From the NCBI RefSeq assembly GCF_000720425.1, contig NZ_JOAJ01000009.1:372001-436000 (forward strand): a stretch of DNA of 64,000 nt, written 5' to 3'. The notes beneath the pieces are model-generated. The model was not told the DNA's origin and ran no database searches. It worked only from the letters and a program-made list of their open reading frames with translations. How positions within the stretch are numbered: the stretch's first letter is position 1; every line of letters starts with the position of its first letter. Origin of the DNA: Nocardia rhamnosiphila NBRC 108938 (GTDB taxonomy: Bacteria; Actinomycetota; Actinomycetes; Mycobacteriales; Mycobacteriaceae). Of the stretch, positions 41,283-50,692 are shown piece after piece. The position numbers were made by a program, and so were the translations under genes.

Positions 41283-41305
41283 CGGCGAGCAGATAAAGGA
41301 AACAA

Positions 41306-41851
41306 ATGACTCTCGAGACCGACGGTGGAGATGCCACCGTATCCACGACCGTCGTGGAGACCGAGTCCGCCGACGCGGTGAGCGAGGCCGAGGAGGCGCT
41401 CATCGAAGAGGGTGAGATCGCCGCCGATTACCTAGAGCAGCTGCTCGACGTGCTCGACTTCGACGGCGATATCGATCTCGACGTCGAAGGCGACCGCGCG
41501 GTGGTGAGTATCGACGGTGGCAAGGATCTGACGAAACTGGTCGGCCACAGCGGCGAGGTGCTCGATGCGCTCCAAGAGCTCACCCGGCTCGCGGTGCAGC
41601 AGTCGACCGGTATCCGCAGTCGGCTCATGCTCGATGTGGCGGGCTGGCGTGCCAAGCGTCGTACGGACCTGAGTGCGTTGGGTGCCGCGGCAGCGCAGCG
41701 TGTTCTGCAGACCGGCGCTCCCGAAGAGCTCGCCCCCATGACTCCGTTCGAGCGCAAGATCGTGCACGACGCGGTCTCCTCGATCGAGGGTGTCGCAAGC
41801 GAAAGCGAAGGCGTCGAGCCGAACCGTCGAGTGGTTGTCGTACCGGAGTGA
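41306..41851 (+). CDS. khpB: RNA-binding protein KhpB (Jag/EloR), KH and R3H domains
   Basis: KhpB binds RNA and, in other Gram-positives, affects cell elongation. The 181-residue product has an acidic N-terminus, a KH-II domain (about 40-115) with DLTKLVGHSGEVLDALQELTRLAV, and an R3H domain ending the protein: MTPFERKIVHDAVSSIEGVASESEGVEPNRRVVV. The ATG follows AAAGGAAACAA. Like many actinobacterial members it lacks the long Jag-N domain. Confidence 0.94.
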   Translation: MTLETDGGDATVSTTVVETESADAVSEAEEALIEEGEIAADYLEQLLDVLDFDGDIDLDVEGDRAVVSIDGGKDLTKLVGHSGEVLDALQELTRLAVQQSTGIRSRLMLDVAGWRAKRRTDLSALGAAAAQRVLQTGAPEELAPMTPFERKIVHDAVSSIEGVASESEGVEPNRRVVVVPE

Positions 41852-41888
41852 GACCGCGGCCCGTGCGGTAGCCGGGTGCCGAGTGGTC

Positions 41889-41924
41889 GGGTGAGGCCCG
41901 GGTCCGTGGACCCGGGCCTCACCC
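41889..41924 (+). terminator. Terminator after khpB
   Basis: Perfect 17-base arms (41889-41905 and 41908-41924) flank a 2-base loop, 38 bp past the khpB stop. It is GC-rich with no U tract, as is common in this phylum. Confidence 0.7.
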
Positions 41925-41991
41925 GTCTCCGATGTATCTCCCTCGTCGCTGCGTCGCGACAACTACGGTTGAAGGCCGGTAGAGAATATTC

Positions 41992-42771
41992 ATGACAGGC
42001 GAGTCGACACAACCACACGGAAGGGCGTTTCACGTGAAACCAGATCTCGGCGATTCGGAGGCCGGACCACCGGAATCGCTGCCGCCGGCCGAAGCGGAGA
42101 TCGTCTTCGGCGCTCGGTTGGAGTTGGCACGTGACTACTGGACCGCACTCGCTACCGCCGGAGTGGAGCGCGGACTGATCGGACCGCGGGAGGTGCCGCG
42201 CTTATGGGAGCGGCACATCCTCAACTGCGCGGTCGTCGGCGAACTCATCGGCGAGGGCGCATCCGTGGTCGATATCGGCAGCGGCGCGGGCCTGCCCGGA
42301 ATCCCCCTCGCGTTGGCCCGGCCGGACCTCCGCATCGTTCTCGTGGAACCGCTACTCCGCCGCACCGTCTTCTTGAAGGAATTCATAGACGCAGCCGGCC
42401 TGTCGATCACCGTGGTGCGGGGCCGGGCCGAACAGCCCGGTGTCATCCAAGAGGCGGGCGGCGCGGATGTTGTCACCTCCCGGGCGGTCGCTCCCCTGGC
42501 CCGGCTGGCCGAATGGTCGATTCCGCTGCTTCGGGAGCACGGTCATATGCTCGCCCTCAAAGGGTCCAGTGTGGCCGAGGAGCTGGAACGCGACCGGGCC
42601 GCGGTGGAGAGGTCCGGTGCCGGCAATTTCTCCGTTCTGGAGTGCGGCGCCGGGGTAGTCGCCACCCCCACCATGGTTCTGTCGGCGGAACGGCTGCGCC
42701 GCTCGGAGCGCGCGCCGAAGAAATCGATCAAGCGCGCGGTGCGGGCGGAGCGCCGGGTCGGCCGAAAGTAG
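41992..42771 (+). CDS. rsmG: 16S rRNA (guanine-527-N7) methyltransferase RsmG
   Basis: RsmG methylates G527 of 16S rRNA; its loss gives low-level streptomycin resistance. The 259-residue product has the SAM motif [45 protein letters not shown] and VTSRAVAPL. The N-terminal 35 residues are poorly conserved because codons 12-16 contain a parS sequence. The ATG was chosen as the first in frame; TAGAGA seven bases upstream could make the message leaderless. Confidence 0.95.
   Translation: MTGESTQPHGRAFHVKPDLGDSEAGPPESLPPAEAEIVFGARLELARDYWTALATAGVERGLIGPREVPRLWERHILNCAVVGELIGEGASVVDIGSGAGLPGIPLALARPDLRIVLVEPLLRRTVFLKEFIDAAGLSITVVRGRAEQPGVIQEAGGADVVTSRAVAPLARLAEWSIPLLREHGHMLALKGSSVAEELERDRAAVERSGAGNFSVLECGAGVVATPTMVLSAERLRRSERAPKKSIKRAVRAERRVGRK
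42027..42040. promoter_or_regulatory. parS site inside rsmG
   Basis: GTTTCACGTGAAAC is the perfect 14-base parS core, in codons 12-16 of rsmG. The outer bases (C and C) differ from the 16-base consensus. It is expected to be a strong ParB site. Confidence 0.88.
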
Positions 42772-42806
42772 AAGCGGACTCGCCAAGGTTTCTGGCGGCG
42801 GGCGAA

Positions 42807-42822
42807 TGTTTCCCGTGAAACA
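42807..42822. promoter_or_regulatory. parS site after rsmG
   Basis: TGTTTCCCGTGAAACA differs from the consensus at one position. Complementary flanks (GCGAA/TTCGC, then further imperfect pairing) extend it to a stem 36 bp past the rsmG stop, so it may also act as a terminator. Confidence 0.82.
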
Positions 42823-42860
42823 TTCGCTTGCCGCCAGCCGTGGGATTGGGCAATCCTCCC

Positions 42861-42956
42861 TCCCGGAGTCCCGGAGTCCCGGAGTCCCGGAGTCCCGGAG
42901 TCCCGGAGTCCCGGAGTCCCGGAGTCCCGGAGTCCCGGAGTCCCGGAGTCCCGGAG
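42861..42956. repeat. Tandem octamer repeat, 12 copies
   Basis: Twelve exact, uninterrupted copies of TCCCGGAG cover 96 bp. The unit length is not a multiple of three, so it is not coding. Copy number is likely to vary by slippage. Confidence 0.95.
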
Positions 42957-43243
42957 GATCCCGGTTGGGTGGTTGTGGGTTGATCATCGTCTCCTGGCCC
43001 GGCTCGACCGGCAGACGGATACTGAGAACTGCCTGGCCGGGACCGAAGGATCTGCACCCCGTCTCGCCTGCCGCCCTTACCGGCCCGATTCGACTCCCCT
43101 GAGGCCGGTGATCGCCCAGCTGCTGAAGCCGGGCTGTGGTGTGGGCCGCAGATTCTGTGATCGCGCGATGTGGGGCCGGCGGTCGGGATCTTCCGTTGGT
43201 CGAGCAGCCAGGATGCCCGGCCTGAGCGAACGCGCACGGGCGA

Positions 43244-43257
43244 GTTTCACGTGAAAC
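43244..43257. promoter_or_regulatory. parS site in the rsmG-parA region
   Basis: GTTTCACGTGAAAC is a perfect 14-base core with outer bases A and G. No gene covers it. Confidence 0.88.
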
Positions 43258-44611
43258 GGATCGGTTTGCCGGCTCGGCCGGTTCCGCACGCGGGTGACTT
43301 CCTCGTCCTGCGGAGTCCTCCGCTTGGAGTCGGTGGGCGGAATTCGACGGGTGCCCCGATGTGCGTGAACCTTCCATGCACACGAACATGCGGGATCGTC
43401 GTGTCGAACCATGTGAGTTAAGATTCGCGCCGGGTGCCGAGGTCCTGAAAGTAGTAGAGCACAGTGGGATCGATGCCGACGAGGCAGTTTCGTGGTGGAG
43501 TCCGAGGGCCAGTTCCGCGTCGGTGATGATCCGATGGGTCGGCGGCAGCCCGCTTCTCCGCACCCGAGATGAGAGGTGGGCGAGTTGGATCGGCAGGCCT
43601 CGCTCCGCCTGCGCCGCCACAGACAGTTCATTTCATGGGTGCTCCCCGGCGCTGCCGGTCCGCCGGATCCGAGGGGCGCCGCGTCACCGAACCCGATCCG
43701 CAACGGACCGCCACCCCGATCGGGTCGCTTCGTTGTCGGCGGTGTCGATTCCGCATCCGGCGGCGTTCTGTGAGGACGGGCACGATCCGGATCAGTGCAC
43801 GCGGCGGACCGGTCCGCGCTCGGGAACGCGCTGCTGCTGTGTTCGGAACGCGCATGTCCTTCGTTCGGATCGGCCTCGCGAAGCCGGCGTGGTGGGCGAG
43901 GCCTCGGCATCGAAGTCGGCCGCTTGGAGTCAACACGTTGGATGCGGTGGGTTCGCTGCCGCTGGTCGGTTCGCTGGCCGCGCCGGTGAATTCCGCGTAC
44001 ACGTCGAACAGGAATCGCAGCAGAAGATCGAGACAGGTGCAATGCGCCTTGCAACGCGGGCAGGCCGGTTCGGTCGCGGTTCGCTGGAAGCGGCCGGGGC
44101 GGGCCGATCCCGTGTTGAACGGGAGAGCAACGGCTGCTTGTCTCCGATCCGTTACGGATGCTGCGGGGAACATGTTCAACCCTTGGGTCGGTGTGCATCC
44201 GAACGGGTACCTACCGGGCATTCGACGGGCGGATGCGCTGCCGGAATCGGGCGCTCCATGCTCGGCGATCCGATCCCCCACGCTCGGGGTGAGCGGTTGG
44301 TGCGGGTGAGATATCACCGCGGAGTGTTGGGGTAGGTGGTGACGCAGGCTGTCGGCGCGGTAGCTTCCGGCCATACGACTTCGTGGTCCGGAGGTGCGGG
44401 GGTCTCTCTCCAGACAAATGGTGCTGTGCGGGTCGGCGTACGCCGCGTCGGACAGCGCGGTAGCGCGGACAACTGGGGAGTGGGGTCGACGGCCCGGCCG
44501 AGTTCCTGTCCAGCACCGTGTGGGGACTGCCCGATGGTGGGCGCGGCTGTTCGGCGCGACACTTTGTTCGGATAGGTTCGGAGTGATTTCACTACACGGA
44601 CGCACCGGGGT

Positions 44612-44900
44612 GGCGGGTTCTCCATCGTTGCCGAGGAAGGCGAGGCCTGGTGGGGGCCGTACCTGCACAAGGACGTCGGGCCGACCGGGGTGTTCCTGGG
44701 CTGGGCGCGGCCGGGCGGCGACTGGGAGGACCGGTTCGCGTTCGCCGATTCGGCGGAATCGGCGCACCGGAATCGCTGCCCGACGTGCCTGTGCTGCAGA
44801 CACGTCGACCGGACGGACAGGTCGAGACGTCCCTTTCGCTATCGGCCCGGGGCGGGGTATTTCGAGTGGCGGGGGTTCCTCGTCGGCGGAGCGGACCACT
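44612..44900 (+). pseudogene. Probable decayed gene fragment
   Basis: From about 44612 the plus strand encodes GGGFSIVAEEGEAWWGPYLH, then VGPTGVFLGWARPGGDWEDR and FADSAESAHR, with roughly 90% G or C at third positions, as in real genes of this genome. From about 44770 the coding character is lost in this frame and is weaker in the next one, as after a frameshift. No start or ribosome-binding site is visible. The family is not recognised. Confidence 0.4.
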
Positions 44901-45504
44901 GGTGAAGGACGGTCGGCCGCAAGCGATGCGCGCAGGGTGCGGCAGGTACCTCTGCGCCATGCGGGTAACTCTGAGGCCGCAGCCACACGGGGCGCCGGGC
45001 CGGGTCGACGAACGCTGCCTTGGCGGGTGCCGCTGGTCGAGGGGCGCGGGACAGACCAACTTGGTGAGTGGTGCCGGACGGGATATAAGCGGGTCCGGCT
45101 GCGCGGGTCGAGCCATGCTGGTCGAGCCACATCGGGCGGACAACATGGGGCGGACAACGCTCGGTGATGGCAGGACGGTGGTCGACAGACGCCCGATACC
45201 TGGTTGCCGAGGATCAAGGCGGCACGGAGAGCCCAGTTGCGCACTCGGCGGCCCGACCATGGGTGTGGGCTCACCTACCCACCGAACCGTCACTGTGACA
45301 ACTCGGCTGGCTACGCGGGATCGCAGTAGAGATTCCACTCAACGCGGTGACCGTCGAGACGGGTCATTCGTAGCCTTTTGATCGCCCCCGCAAGTACGAA
45401 GATGGTGACGTAGAAAGCTGTGTGGGTTGATGAAGGGAGTCGGTGGCTGTTGCCGGGAACCCGGTTCCCGCAGCGCTTCCGAGAGCGATATGTCACGTGG
45501 TCGA

Positions 45505-45520
45505 TGTTTCCCGTGAAACA
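45505..45520. promoter_or_regulatory. parS site upstream of parA
   Basis: TGTTTCCCGTGAAACA has one mismatch to the consensus and is the same variant as at 42807. It lies 383 bp before parA in non-coding sequence. Confidence 0.82.
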
Positions 45521-45902
45521 TTGGGATTCAACTCGTCGGCGACCCTGGTTTTGCCTTGGAATGCGGAAAATTGTGCGTGTCGTGGGCGCGTCACCGCGAT
45601 TCAGCTTTCTTATCGCGCCTGCGGCTGGCAAGCTATTGAGCGTCGGGCGTGAGCGTCGGTGCCACGTAGGAATCTTGGTGTTGCAGCGGCAAAGCTCCGC
45701 TCGGTCGACTGGCGACTGAGCGTCAGCGTCGGAGGAGGTAGCTTCGCGTGATCACGGATCGTAGCGAAGCTGTCCGGTCCTCACGTAGATGCCGAGGTCG
45801 TCGTCGTGGAGCATGATTCGAACCAGTACGGCTTGTTTCGACGACACGGCGCCGGCGTCCGTCAGGCCACGTGACTTGCAGTTCTCGCGTTAGGAGCGCT
45901 CT

Positions 45903-46910
45903 ATGTCGAACGGTTCAGCGAATGTTTCACGGGAAACATCACGCGTACCGGGAATGCTGGACAACAGCAATATCGGCCCGGAAACCCTCGGGAGTACGCC
46001 ATACGGGCACATCTCCCCCACCGAGACGCCGATTGCTGCCGAGGCGCACCGCGCGAGCCAGCTAATGCACCCAGGAAAGGTGACAGTGCCGAAACCGCAT
46101 GAGCAACGCATCATCACCGTGGCCAACCAAAAGGGCGGGGTGGGTAAGACGACGACGACGGTGAATCTGGCCGCAGCTCTGGCGCACCATGGGATGAAGG
46201 TGCTCGTCATCGATCTCGATCCGCAGGGTAACGCCAGTACCGCGCTGGGGGTCGAGCATCATTCGGGTATCCCGTCCACATACGAACTACTGATCGGTGA
46301 GATCAAGGTTCAGGATGCGATCCAGCAGAGCCCGCACAGCGACAATCTCCTCTGCATTCCGGCGACGATCGATCTGGCCGGAGCCGAGATCGAACTGGTC
46401 TCCATGGTGGCCCGTGAAGCTCGGCTCAAGGGCGCCATCCAGGAAGCCAATATCGCCGGCTATGACATCGACTACGTCATGATCGATTGCCCGCCTTCGC
46501 TCGGTCTGCTCACCATCAATGCGATGGTCGCGGCGCGCGAGGTCCTGATCCCGATTCAGTGCGAGTACTACGCGCTGGAAGGTGTGGGTCAGTTGATCCG
46601 GAACATCGGCCTGGTGCAGTCACATCTCAACCCCGACCTTCATGTATCGACTGTGGTGCTCACGATGTACGACGGGCGCACCAAGCTGGCAGATCAGGTC
46701 GCCGAGGAGGTGCGCAGCCACTTCGGCGATGTGGTGCTGCGCTCGGTGATTCCGCGCAGCGTCAAGGTCTCCGAGGCGCCCGGGTACGGGATGACGGTTC
46801 TGGATTATGATCCGGGCTCCCGCGGTGCCTTGAGCTATCTGGATGCCGGCCGGGAGCTCGCCGCACGCGGTGCGGTGAAGTACGCCGCGGCGGCGGATGG
46901 CGCGGAGTGA
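45903..46910 (+). CDS. parA: Chromosome partitioning ATPase ParA (Soj)
   Basis: ParA is a DNA-binding ATPase that moves the ParB-bound origin towards the pole. The 335-residue product has the deviant Walker A KGGVGKTTT (77-85), ending strand VLVIDLDPQGNAST, Walker B MIDCPPSLGLLT and RSVIPRSVKVSEAPGYG. The first 60 residues are a variable extension, of which codons 7-12 contain a parS sequence. The ATG follows AGGAGCGCTCT. parB follows after 57 bp. Confidence 0.96.
   Translation: MSNGSANVSRETSRVPGMLDNSNIGPETLGSTPYGHISPTETPIAAEAHRASQLMHPGKVTVPKPHEQRIITVANQKGGVGKTTTTVNLAAALAHHGMKVLVIDLDPQGNASTALGVEHHSGIPSTYELLIGEIKVQDAIQQSPHSDNLLCIPATIDLAGAEIELVSMVAREARLKGAIQEANIAGYDIDYVMIDCPPSLGLLTINAMVAAREVLIPIQCEYYALEGVGQLIRNIGLVQSHLNPDLHVSTVVLTMYDGRTKLADQVAEEVRSHFGDVVLRSVIPRSVKVSEAPGYGMTVLDYDPGSRGALSYLDAGRELAARGAVKYAAAADGAE
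45923..45938. promoter_or_regulatory. parS site inside the parA start region
   Basis: TGTTTCACGGGAAACA has one mismatch to the consensus and encodes part of NVSRET in ParA. ParB bound here could repress parAB, as in other systems with parS in the operon. Confidence 0.8.
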
Positions 46911-46967
46911 ATGGATCGAGTGTGATCGGGCGTGGTTGTGGACGCGGGCAAGGGAAAGGGTAGGCCG

Positions 46968-47984
46968 GTGAGTCAGTCGAAAAAGGGTGGGCTGGGACGC
47001 GGTCTGGCGGCATTGATCCCGACGGGACCGGCGCCGGTCGCGGCGGGTCTGGGGACCGAGGCGGCCAATGCGGTGATCGGACTGGATCCCGGGCCCCGAC
47101 CGGCATCCACCTATCTTCATCAGGTGCCGGAACCCGTGGAGGTTCCGGAGCTGGCTTCGGTCGGTGACGCGGTGTATCGAGAGATAGCACCGGACAAGAT
47201 CGAAGCGAATCCCAAGCAGCCGCGCCAATATTTCGACGACGAGGCCCTCGCGGAACTCGTCCACTCGGTCCGGGAATTCGGGCTCATGCAGCCGATCGTG
47301 GTCCGGGAAATCGAATCGGGCAGCGGCCGCTATCAGCTCATCATGGGCGAGCGGCGCTGGCGGGCGTGCCAGCAGGCCGGTCTGGAAACCATCCCGGCCA
47401 TCGTTCGGGAGACCAATGACGATGCCATGCTCCGGGACGCGCTGCTGGAGAATATCCACCGTGTTCAACTGAATCCGCTCGAAGAGGCAGCGGCCTATCA
47501 GCAGCTGCTCGAAGAGTTCGGGGTCACCCAGGAGGAACTGGCCACCCGGCTCGGCCGGTCTCGGCCGGTGGTGACCAATATGATCCGGCTGCTGAAACTA
47601 CCGATTCCGGTGCAGCGACGGGTCGCGGCCGGCGTGCTCTCGGCCGGGCATGCGCGCGCATTGCTCGGTCTCGAGGGCGGCGCCGATGCACAGGAAGTGC
47701 TCGCGGCCCGGATCGTCGCCGAGGGGCTCTCGGTGCGTTCCACCGAGGAAGCGGTGAAGCTGGCGAACCGGGAGGAGGAGCCGCCCAAACCTCCGGCACC
47801 GAAGCGGCCGCCGATCCACTCCCCTGGACTGCAGGATGTGGCCGACCGCCTATCGACATCTTTCGATACCAAGGTTTCGGTGAGCCTCGGTAAACGGAAG
47901 GGCAAGATCGTGGTCGAGTTCGGATCGGTGGACGATCTGGAACGGATTGTCGAGCTGATGATGCAGTCGGCACTCGAAAACTGA
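46968..47984 (+). CDS. parB: Chromosome partitioning protein ParB (Spo0J)
   Basis: ParB is a CTP-dependent clamp that loads at parS and spreads. The 338-residue product has [15 protein letters not shown] at the start (the ParA-stimulating segment), the CTP-binding motifs [17 protein letters not shown] and [14 protein letters not shown], an HTH ([25 protein letters not shown]), and a C-terminal dimer domain ending in [15 protein letters not shown]. The GTG was chosen because relatives start MSQ..KGGLGRG; a GTG 12 codons earlier is also open. Confidence 0.95.
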   Translation: MSQSKKGGLGRGLAALIPTGPAPVAAGLGTEAANAVIGLDPGPRPASTYLHQVPEPVEVPELASVGDAVYREIAPDKIEANPKQPRQYFDDEALAELVHSVREFGLMQPIVVREIESGSGRYQLIMGERRWRACQQAGLETIPAIVRETNDDAMLRDALLENIHRVQLNPLEEAAAYQQLLEEFGVTQEELATRLGRSRPVVTNMIRLLKLPIPVQRRVAAGVLSAGHARALLGLEGGADAQEVLAARIVAEGLSVRSTEEAVKLANREEEPPKPPAPKRPPIHSPGLQDVADRLSTSFDTKVSVSLGKRKGKIVVEFGSVDDLERIVELMMQSALEN

Positions 47985-48159
47985 ATTTTCGTCGTGTCGT
48001 CCGCGCAACCTCTCCCTCGGAGCTGAAACGTCACTGTGACAGTTCCTGGTTGTGGGGTCAGAGCGCGGCTACGGGAATCAATCGAAGATCACGGTGACGC
48101 GAAATGAGGCGGGTTCGCTTGATCGCATATTCTGGCTGTCGAGAAAACTATGATGCGGC

Positions 48160-48927
48160 GTGAGCGTAGACGAATCGGATAGCTGGAGGCTGAGCAGAGC
48201 GGTGTCGACCAGCGTCACAGGACTAACCCTGGAGAGCATCAGCCGGCTACCGGCTCATGCCCGCCGCTGTGTGTTCTGGGAAATGGATCCCGCGGTGGCC
48301 GCGGACTCGTGCGGATTCAGCGATCCGGTGTTCGAGAAGGAAGCGTGGATCTCGACGGTCATGCTCGAATGGGGGTCCTGCGGCCAATTGGCGACCGTCG
48401 ATGACAAGACCGTCGGTTGCGCCCTCTACGCGCCGCCCCGGGTCGTTCCGCGTTCCGGCCTCTTCCCCACCTCCCCCGTGAGCCCCGACGCGGTACTGCT
48501 CACCACCCTCGGTACGGAATACCCCGACCTGGACGGCGATATTGCCTACCGCCTGGTGCAGGGCGTGGTCACCGACCTGGTCCGGCGAGGTGTGCGCGCA
48601 CTGGAAGCGTTCGGTATCCGCGGGACCCCGGCGAGCACCGCCCTGTCCGACCGGCCCACCGGGACCATGCGCCTGATGGAACGGATCGGCGCCCCCGATC
48701 GCGGCACGCGCGGCTCCAGCCTGGACTGCAGCCCGCAGAACTGCATGATCGAATCCGACTTCCTGGAGGAGGTCGGATTCGAGGTGGTGGCGCAACACCA
48801 CCGCTTCCCACGGTTGCGGCTCGAACTCGACACCGACCACGGCTGGAAGGAAGATGTCGAACACGCCCTCGACCAGCTGCTGGCCGCCGCGTCGATGACC
48901 GTGCCGACCCGGGTCCTCACGTTGTAG
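48160..48927 (+). CDS. Conserved acetyltransferase-like protein (mycobacterial Rv3916c position)
   Basis: This protein of uncertain function is encoded next to parB in the order. The 255-residue product shows a GNAT-like pattern: VFEKEAWISTVMLEWGSCGQLATVDDKTVGCALYAPPR, a central ALEAFG, and a C-terminal FLEEVGFEVVAQHHRFPRLRLEL. The usual acetyl-CoA loop is weak, so activity is not assured. The GTG start has TATGAT just upstream, so the message may be leaderless. It converges on cwlM. Confidence 0.78.
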   Translation: MSVDESDSWRLSRAVSTSVTGLTLESISRLPAHARRCVFWEMDPAVAADSCGFSDPVFEKEAWISTVMLEWGSCGQLATVDDKTVGCALYAPPRVVPRSGLFPTSPVSPDAVLLTTLGTEYPDLDGDIAYRLVQGVVTDLVRRGVRALEAFGIRGTPASTALSDRPTGTMRLMERIGAPDRGTRGSSLDCSPQNCMIESDFLEEVGFEVVAQHHRFPRLRLELDTDHGWKEDVEHALDQLLAAASMTVPTRVLTL

Positions 48928-48949
48928 AACCGCCGGCCGGGGAACTGCG

Positions 48950-50143
48950 CTATCCGCTGTCGGCGGCGGCGAGTTCTTCGGCCAGCAGTTCGGCGAAAGT
49001 GTATGTGCCGGTGGGCTGATCGTCCTGACCGAGCAGGTAGAGGCGTTTCACCGAGATCAGGATCGCTTCCGCGATGACATCGCGCATCCGGGGACTGGCC
49101 AGCACCGAGGCATCGTACTGATTGGTGACATAGCCGAGATCGACCTGAACGGTCGGCATCTTGGTCAGACGCAGCAGATCCCACGTACGCGGATGGGTGC
49201 GGCAATCCTGTAGCGAAGTACGGGCCACCACCTCGCGCTGGATGAACCCGGCCAGGACTTGGCCGATCATGGAGACCGACCCGTGCGAATTACCGAAGTA
49301 GAACCCGGCGACGCCGTTGGCCATGGGGCTGGAATTGGACGCGCACCGCAGCGAGATCATCAGATCCGCGTCGAAGGCGTTGGAGGTTTCCGCGCGCTCC
49401 ACATCGGTCGGATTGCTCCCCCACGGGCGGGACAGGAAGGTTTCCATCCCGGTGGCCGCCATCCGGCCCTCCAGCCGGCTGGCGAGATCCCAGAGGACCT
49501 CCGATTCGTACACGTCCCCGAACTCGGTGGGCACAGCCCGGCCGCGGTCGTCCCCACCCAGACCCGGATCGATGACGATGCGCTTACCGGTGAGCTGCGG
49601 CCCGGCCCGGTGCACCACTTCCTCCTCGGCGATCCGGTGCGGATTACCGCCGGTGACCCGGGCGCCGAGCAGTTCCAGCGAACGCAGCGTGTCCGGACCG
49701 CAGATACCGTCGGCCGACAGGCCGATCTCGCGCTGGAACGAGGTGAGTCCCTCGTGGGTGTGCGGACCGAAAAACCCGTCCACCCGGTGCACATAGAACC
49801 CGAGATCCTGCAGCCGGCGCTGCAGCGTCGCCACATCGTCGCCATAGAGCGGTGCGGAGAGCTGGTAGATGAGCGTCCGGGCGCCCAGCCGATACGACGC
49901 CTCTTTCAATGCCCGGTAAGTGGCCGGACCGACGACGCCATCGACCAGCAATCCGCGGTGCTGCTGAAACGCGCGCACCGCGGAATCGAGCTGATAGTCG
50001 AAGGTGGCTTCGGTGTCTTTCCAGTATTCGCCCGCGCTATCGGTGTCCACGCCGTTGTGCGCGTGCAGGAACCCCAGACTTGCCAGGGTGCTCCGAACCT
50101 CTGCTACGGCTGGACCGGTGTCGCCGTGACGAAGTCGGTGCAT
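48950..50143 (-). CDS. cwlM: CwlM, amidase-like regulator of peptidoglycan precursor synthesis
   Basis: In mycobacteria CwlM is a cytoplasmic PknB substrate that, once phosphorylated, activates MurA. The 397-residue product has two peptidoglycan-binding domains (about 5-75 and 95-165) and an amidase_3 fold (about 190-375). The zinc site is damaged: the usual DPGHGG reads DPGLGG, and the His after the central strand is lost (SLRCAS), so hydrolysis is unlikely. No signal peptide is present. The tail has PTGTYTFAELLAEEL, matching the phosphorylated Thr region. Confidence 0.93.
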   Translation of the reverse strand: MHRLRHGDTGPAVAEVRSTLASLGFLHAHNGVDTDSAGEYWKDTEATFDYQLDSAVRAFQQHRGLLVDGVVGPATYRALKEASYRLGARTLIYQLSAPLYGDDVATLQRRLQDLGFYVHRVDGFFGPHTHEGLTSFQREIGLSADGICGPDTLRSLELLGARVTGGNPHRIAEEEVVHRAGPQLTGKRIVIDPGLGGDDRGRAVPTEFGDVYESEVLWDLASRLEGRMAATGMETFLSRPWGSNPTDVERAETSNAFDADLMISLRCASNSSPMANGVAGFYFGNSHGSVSMIGQVLAGFIQREVVARTSLQDCRTHPRTWDLLRLTKMPTVQVDLGYVTNQYDASVLASPRMRDVIAEAILISVKRLYLLGQDDQPTGTYTFAELLAEELAAADSG

Positions 50144-50318
50144 GCGTGAGGGCCCTTCCTTCCGTCAATCCCGGGTACCCACTCATGCGACGGCCTACAC
50201 CCTCGCACGACGGAGCGTGGTCGATTCTGTCAGACCCGGACCGGAATTCGACAATCTTGGTCAGGGCATACTACGGCGCGTCGCCGCGTCACGGCCGCTT
50301 GTTGGCGTATTCGAGACG

Positions 50319-50651
50319 TCAGATCACGTCTTCGAGTTCCCGCAGGAGAGCGGCCTTGCCCTTGGCTCCGACGATCTGTTTCACCGGCTTGCCACCGGCA
50401 AAAAGGATCATAGTCGGGATGCTCATCACCTGATAATCGCGGGCGGTCTCGGGATTGGCGTCGATGTCCAGTTTGGCCACCGTGAGTTTTTCGCCGTGCG
50501 AACCCGCGATCTCCTCCAGCACCGGGGCGACCATCTTGCACGGCCCGCACCAGGTGGCCCAGAAATCGACCAGCACCGGCTTCTCGCTCAGCAGCACATC
50601 GTCGGCGAACGACTTGTCGGTGACGGTGACCGTGTTGGTGCTTTCGGACAT
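50319..50651 (-). CDS. trxA: Thioredoxin
   Basis: This is a small thiol-disulphide reductant of the cytoplasm. The 110-residue product has the active site W34-C-G-P-C38, the cis-Pro in SIPTMILF and the family length. The ATG has GAGGAGAA upstream. It lies 41 bp after trxB on the same strand, so electron donor and acceptor are co-expressed. Confidence 0.97.
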   Translation of the reverse strand: MSESTNTVTVTDKSFADDVLLSEKPVLVDFWATWCGPCKMVAPVLEEIAGSHGEKLTVAKLDIDANPETARDYQVMSIPTMILFAGGKPVKQIVGAKGKAALLRELEDVI

Positions 50652-50692
50652 GGCTGTTCTCCTCGATCTCCCGGGCGCGACGCGCCCGCGGG

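Larger units (their letters stand above)
42772..45902. other. 3.1-kb region without an intact gene, carrying parS sites
   Basis: All long open frames here overlap one another on both strands and lack family resemblance. The region holds three parS sites, a 12-copy octamer repeat (42861-42956) and at least one decayed coding fragment (near 44612-44900). Other weak gene-like segments occur on the minus strand near 43430-43560 and 43985-44100 (the latter with CPRCKAHCTC). It lies between rsmG and parA, which are close neighbours in mycobacteria. Confidence 0.65.

Noticed and set aside
42861..42956. Possible CRISPR array
   Set aside because: The units are 8 bp, contiguous and without spacers; no cas genes are nearby. 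It is a simple tandem repeat.
43628..45274. 548-codon minus-strand open frame in the rsmG-parA gap
   Set aside because: Arg/Pro/Ser-rich throughout, no ribosome-binding site, no family resemblance, and overlapped by equally long plus-strand frames.
45482..45500. ATGTCACGTGGT as a further parS site
   Set aside because: Only the central CACGTG is shared; the flanks do not match and are not symmetric.
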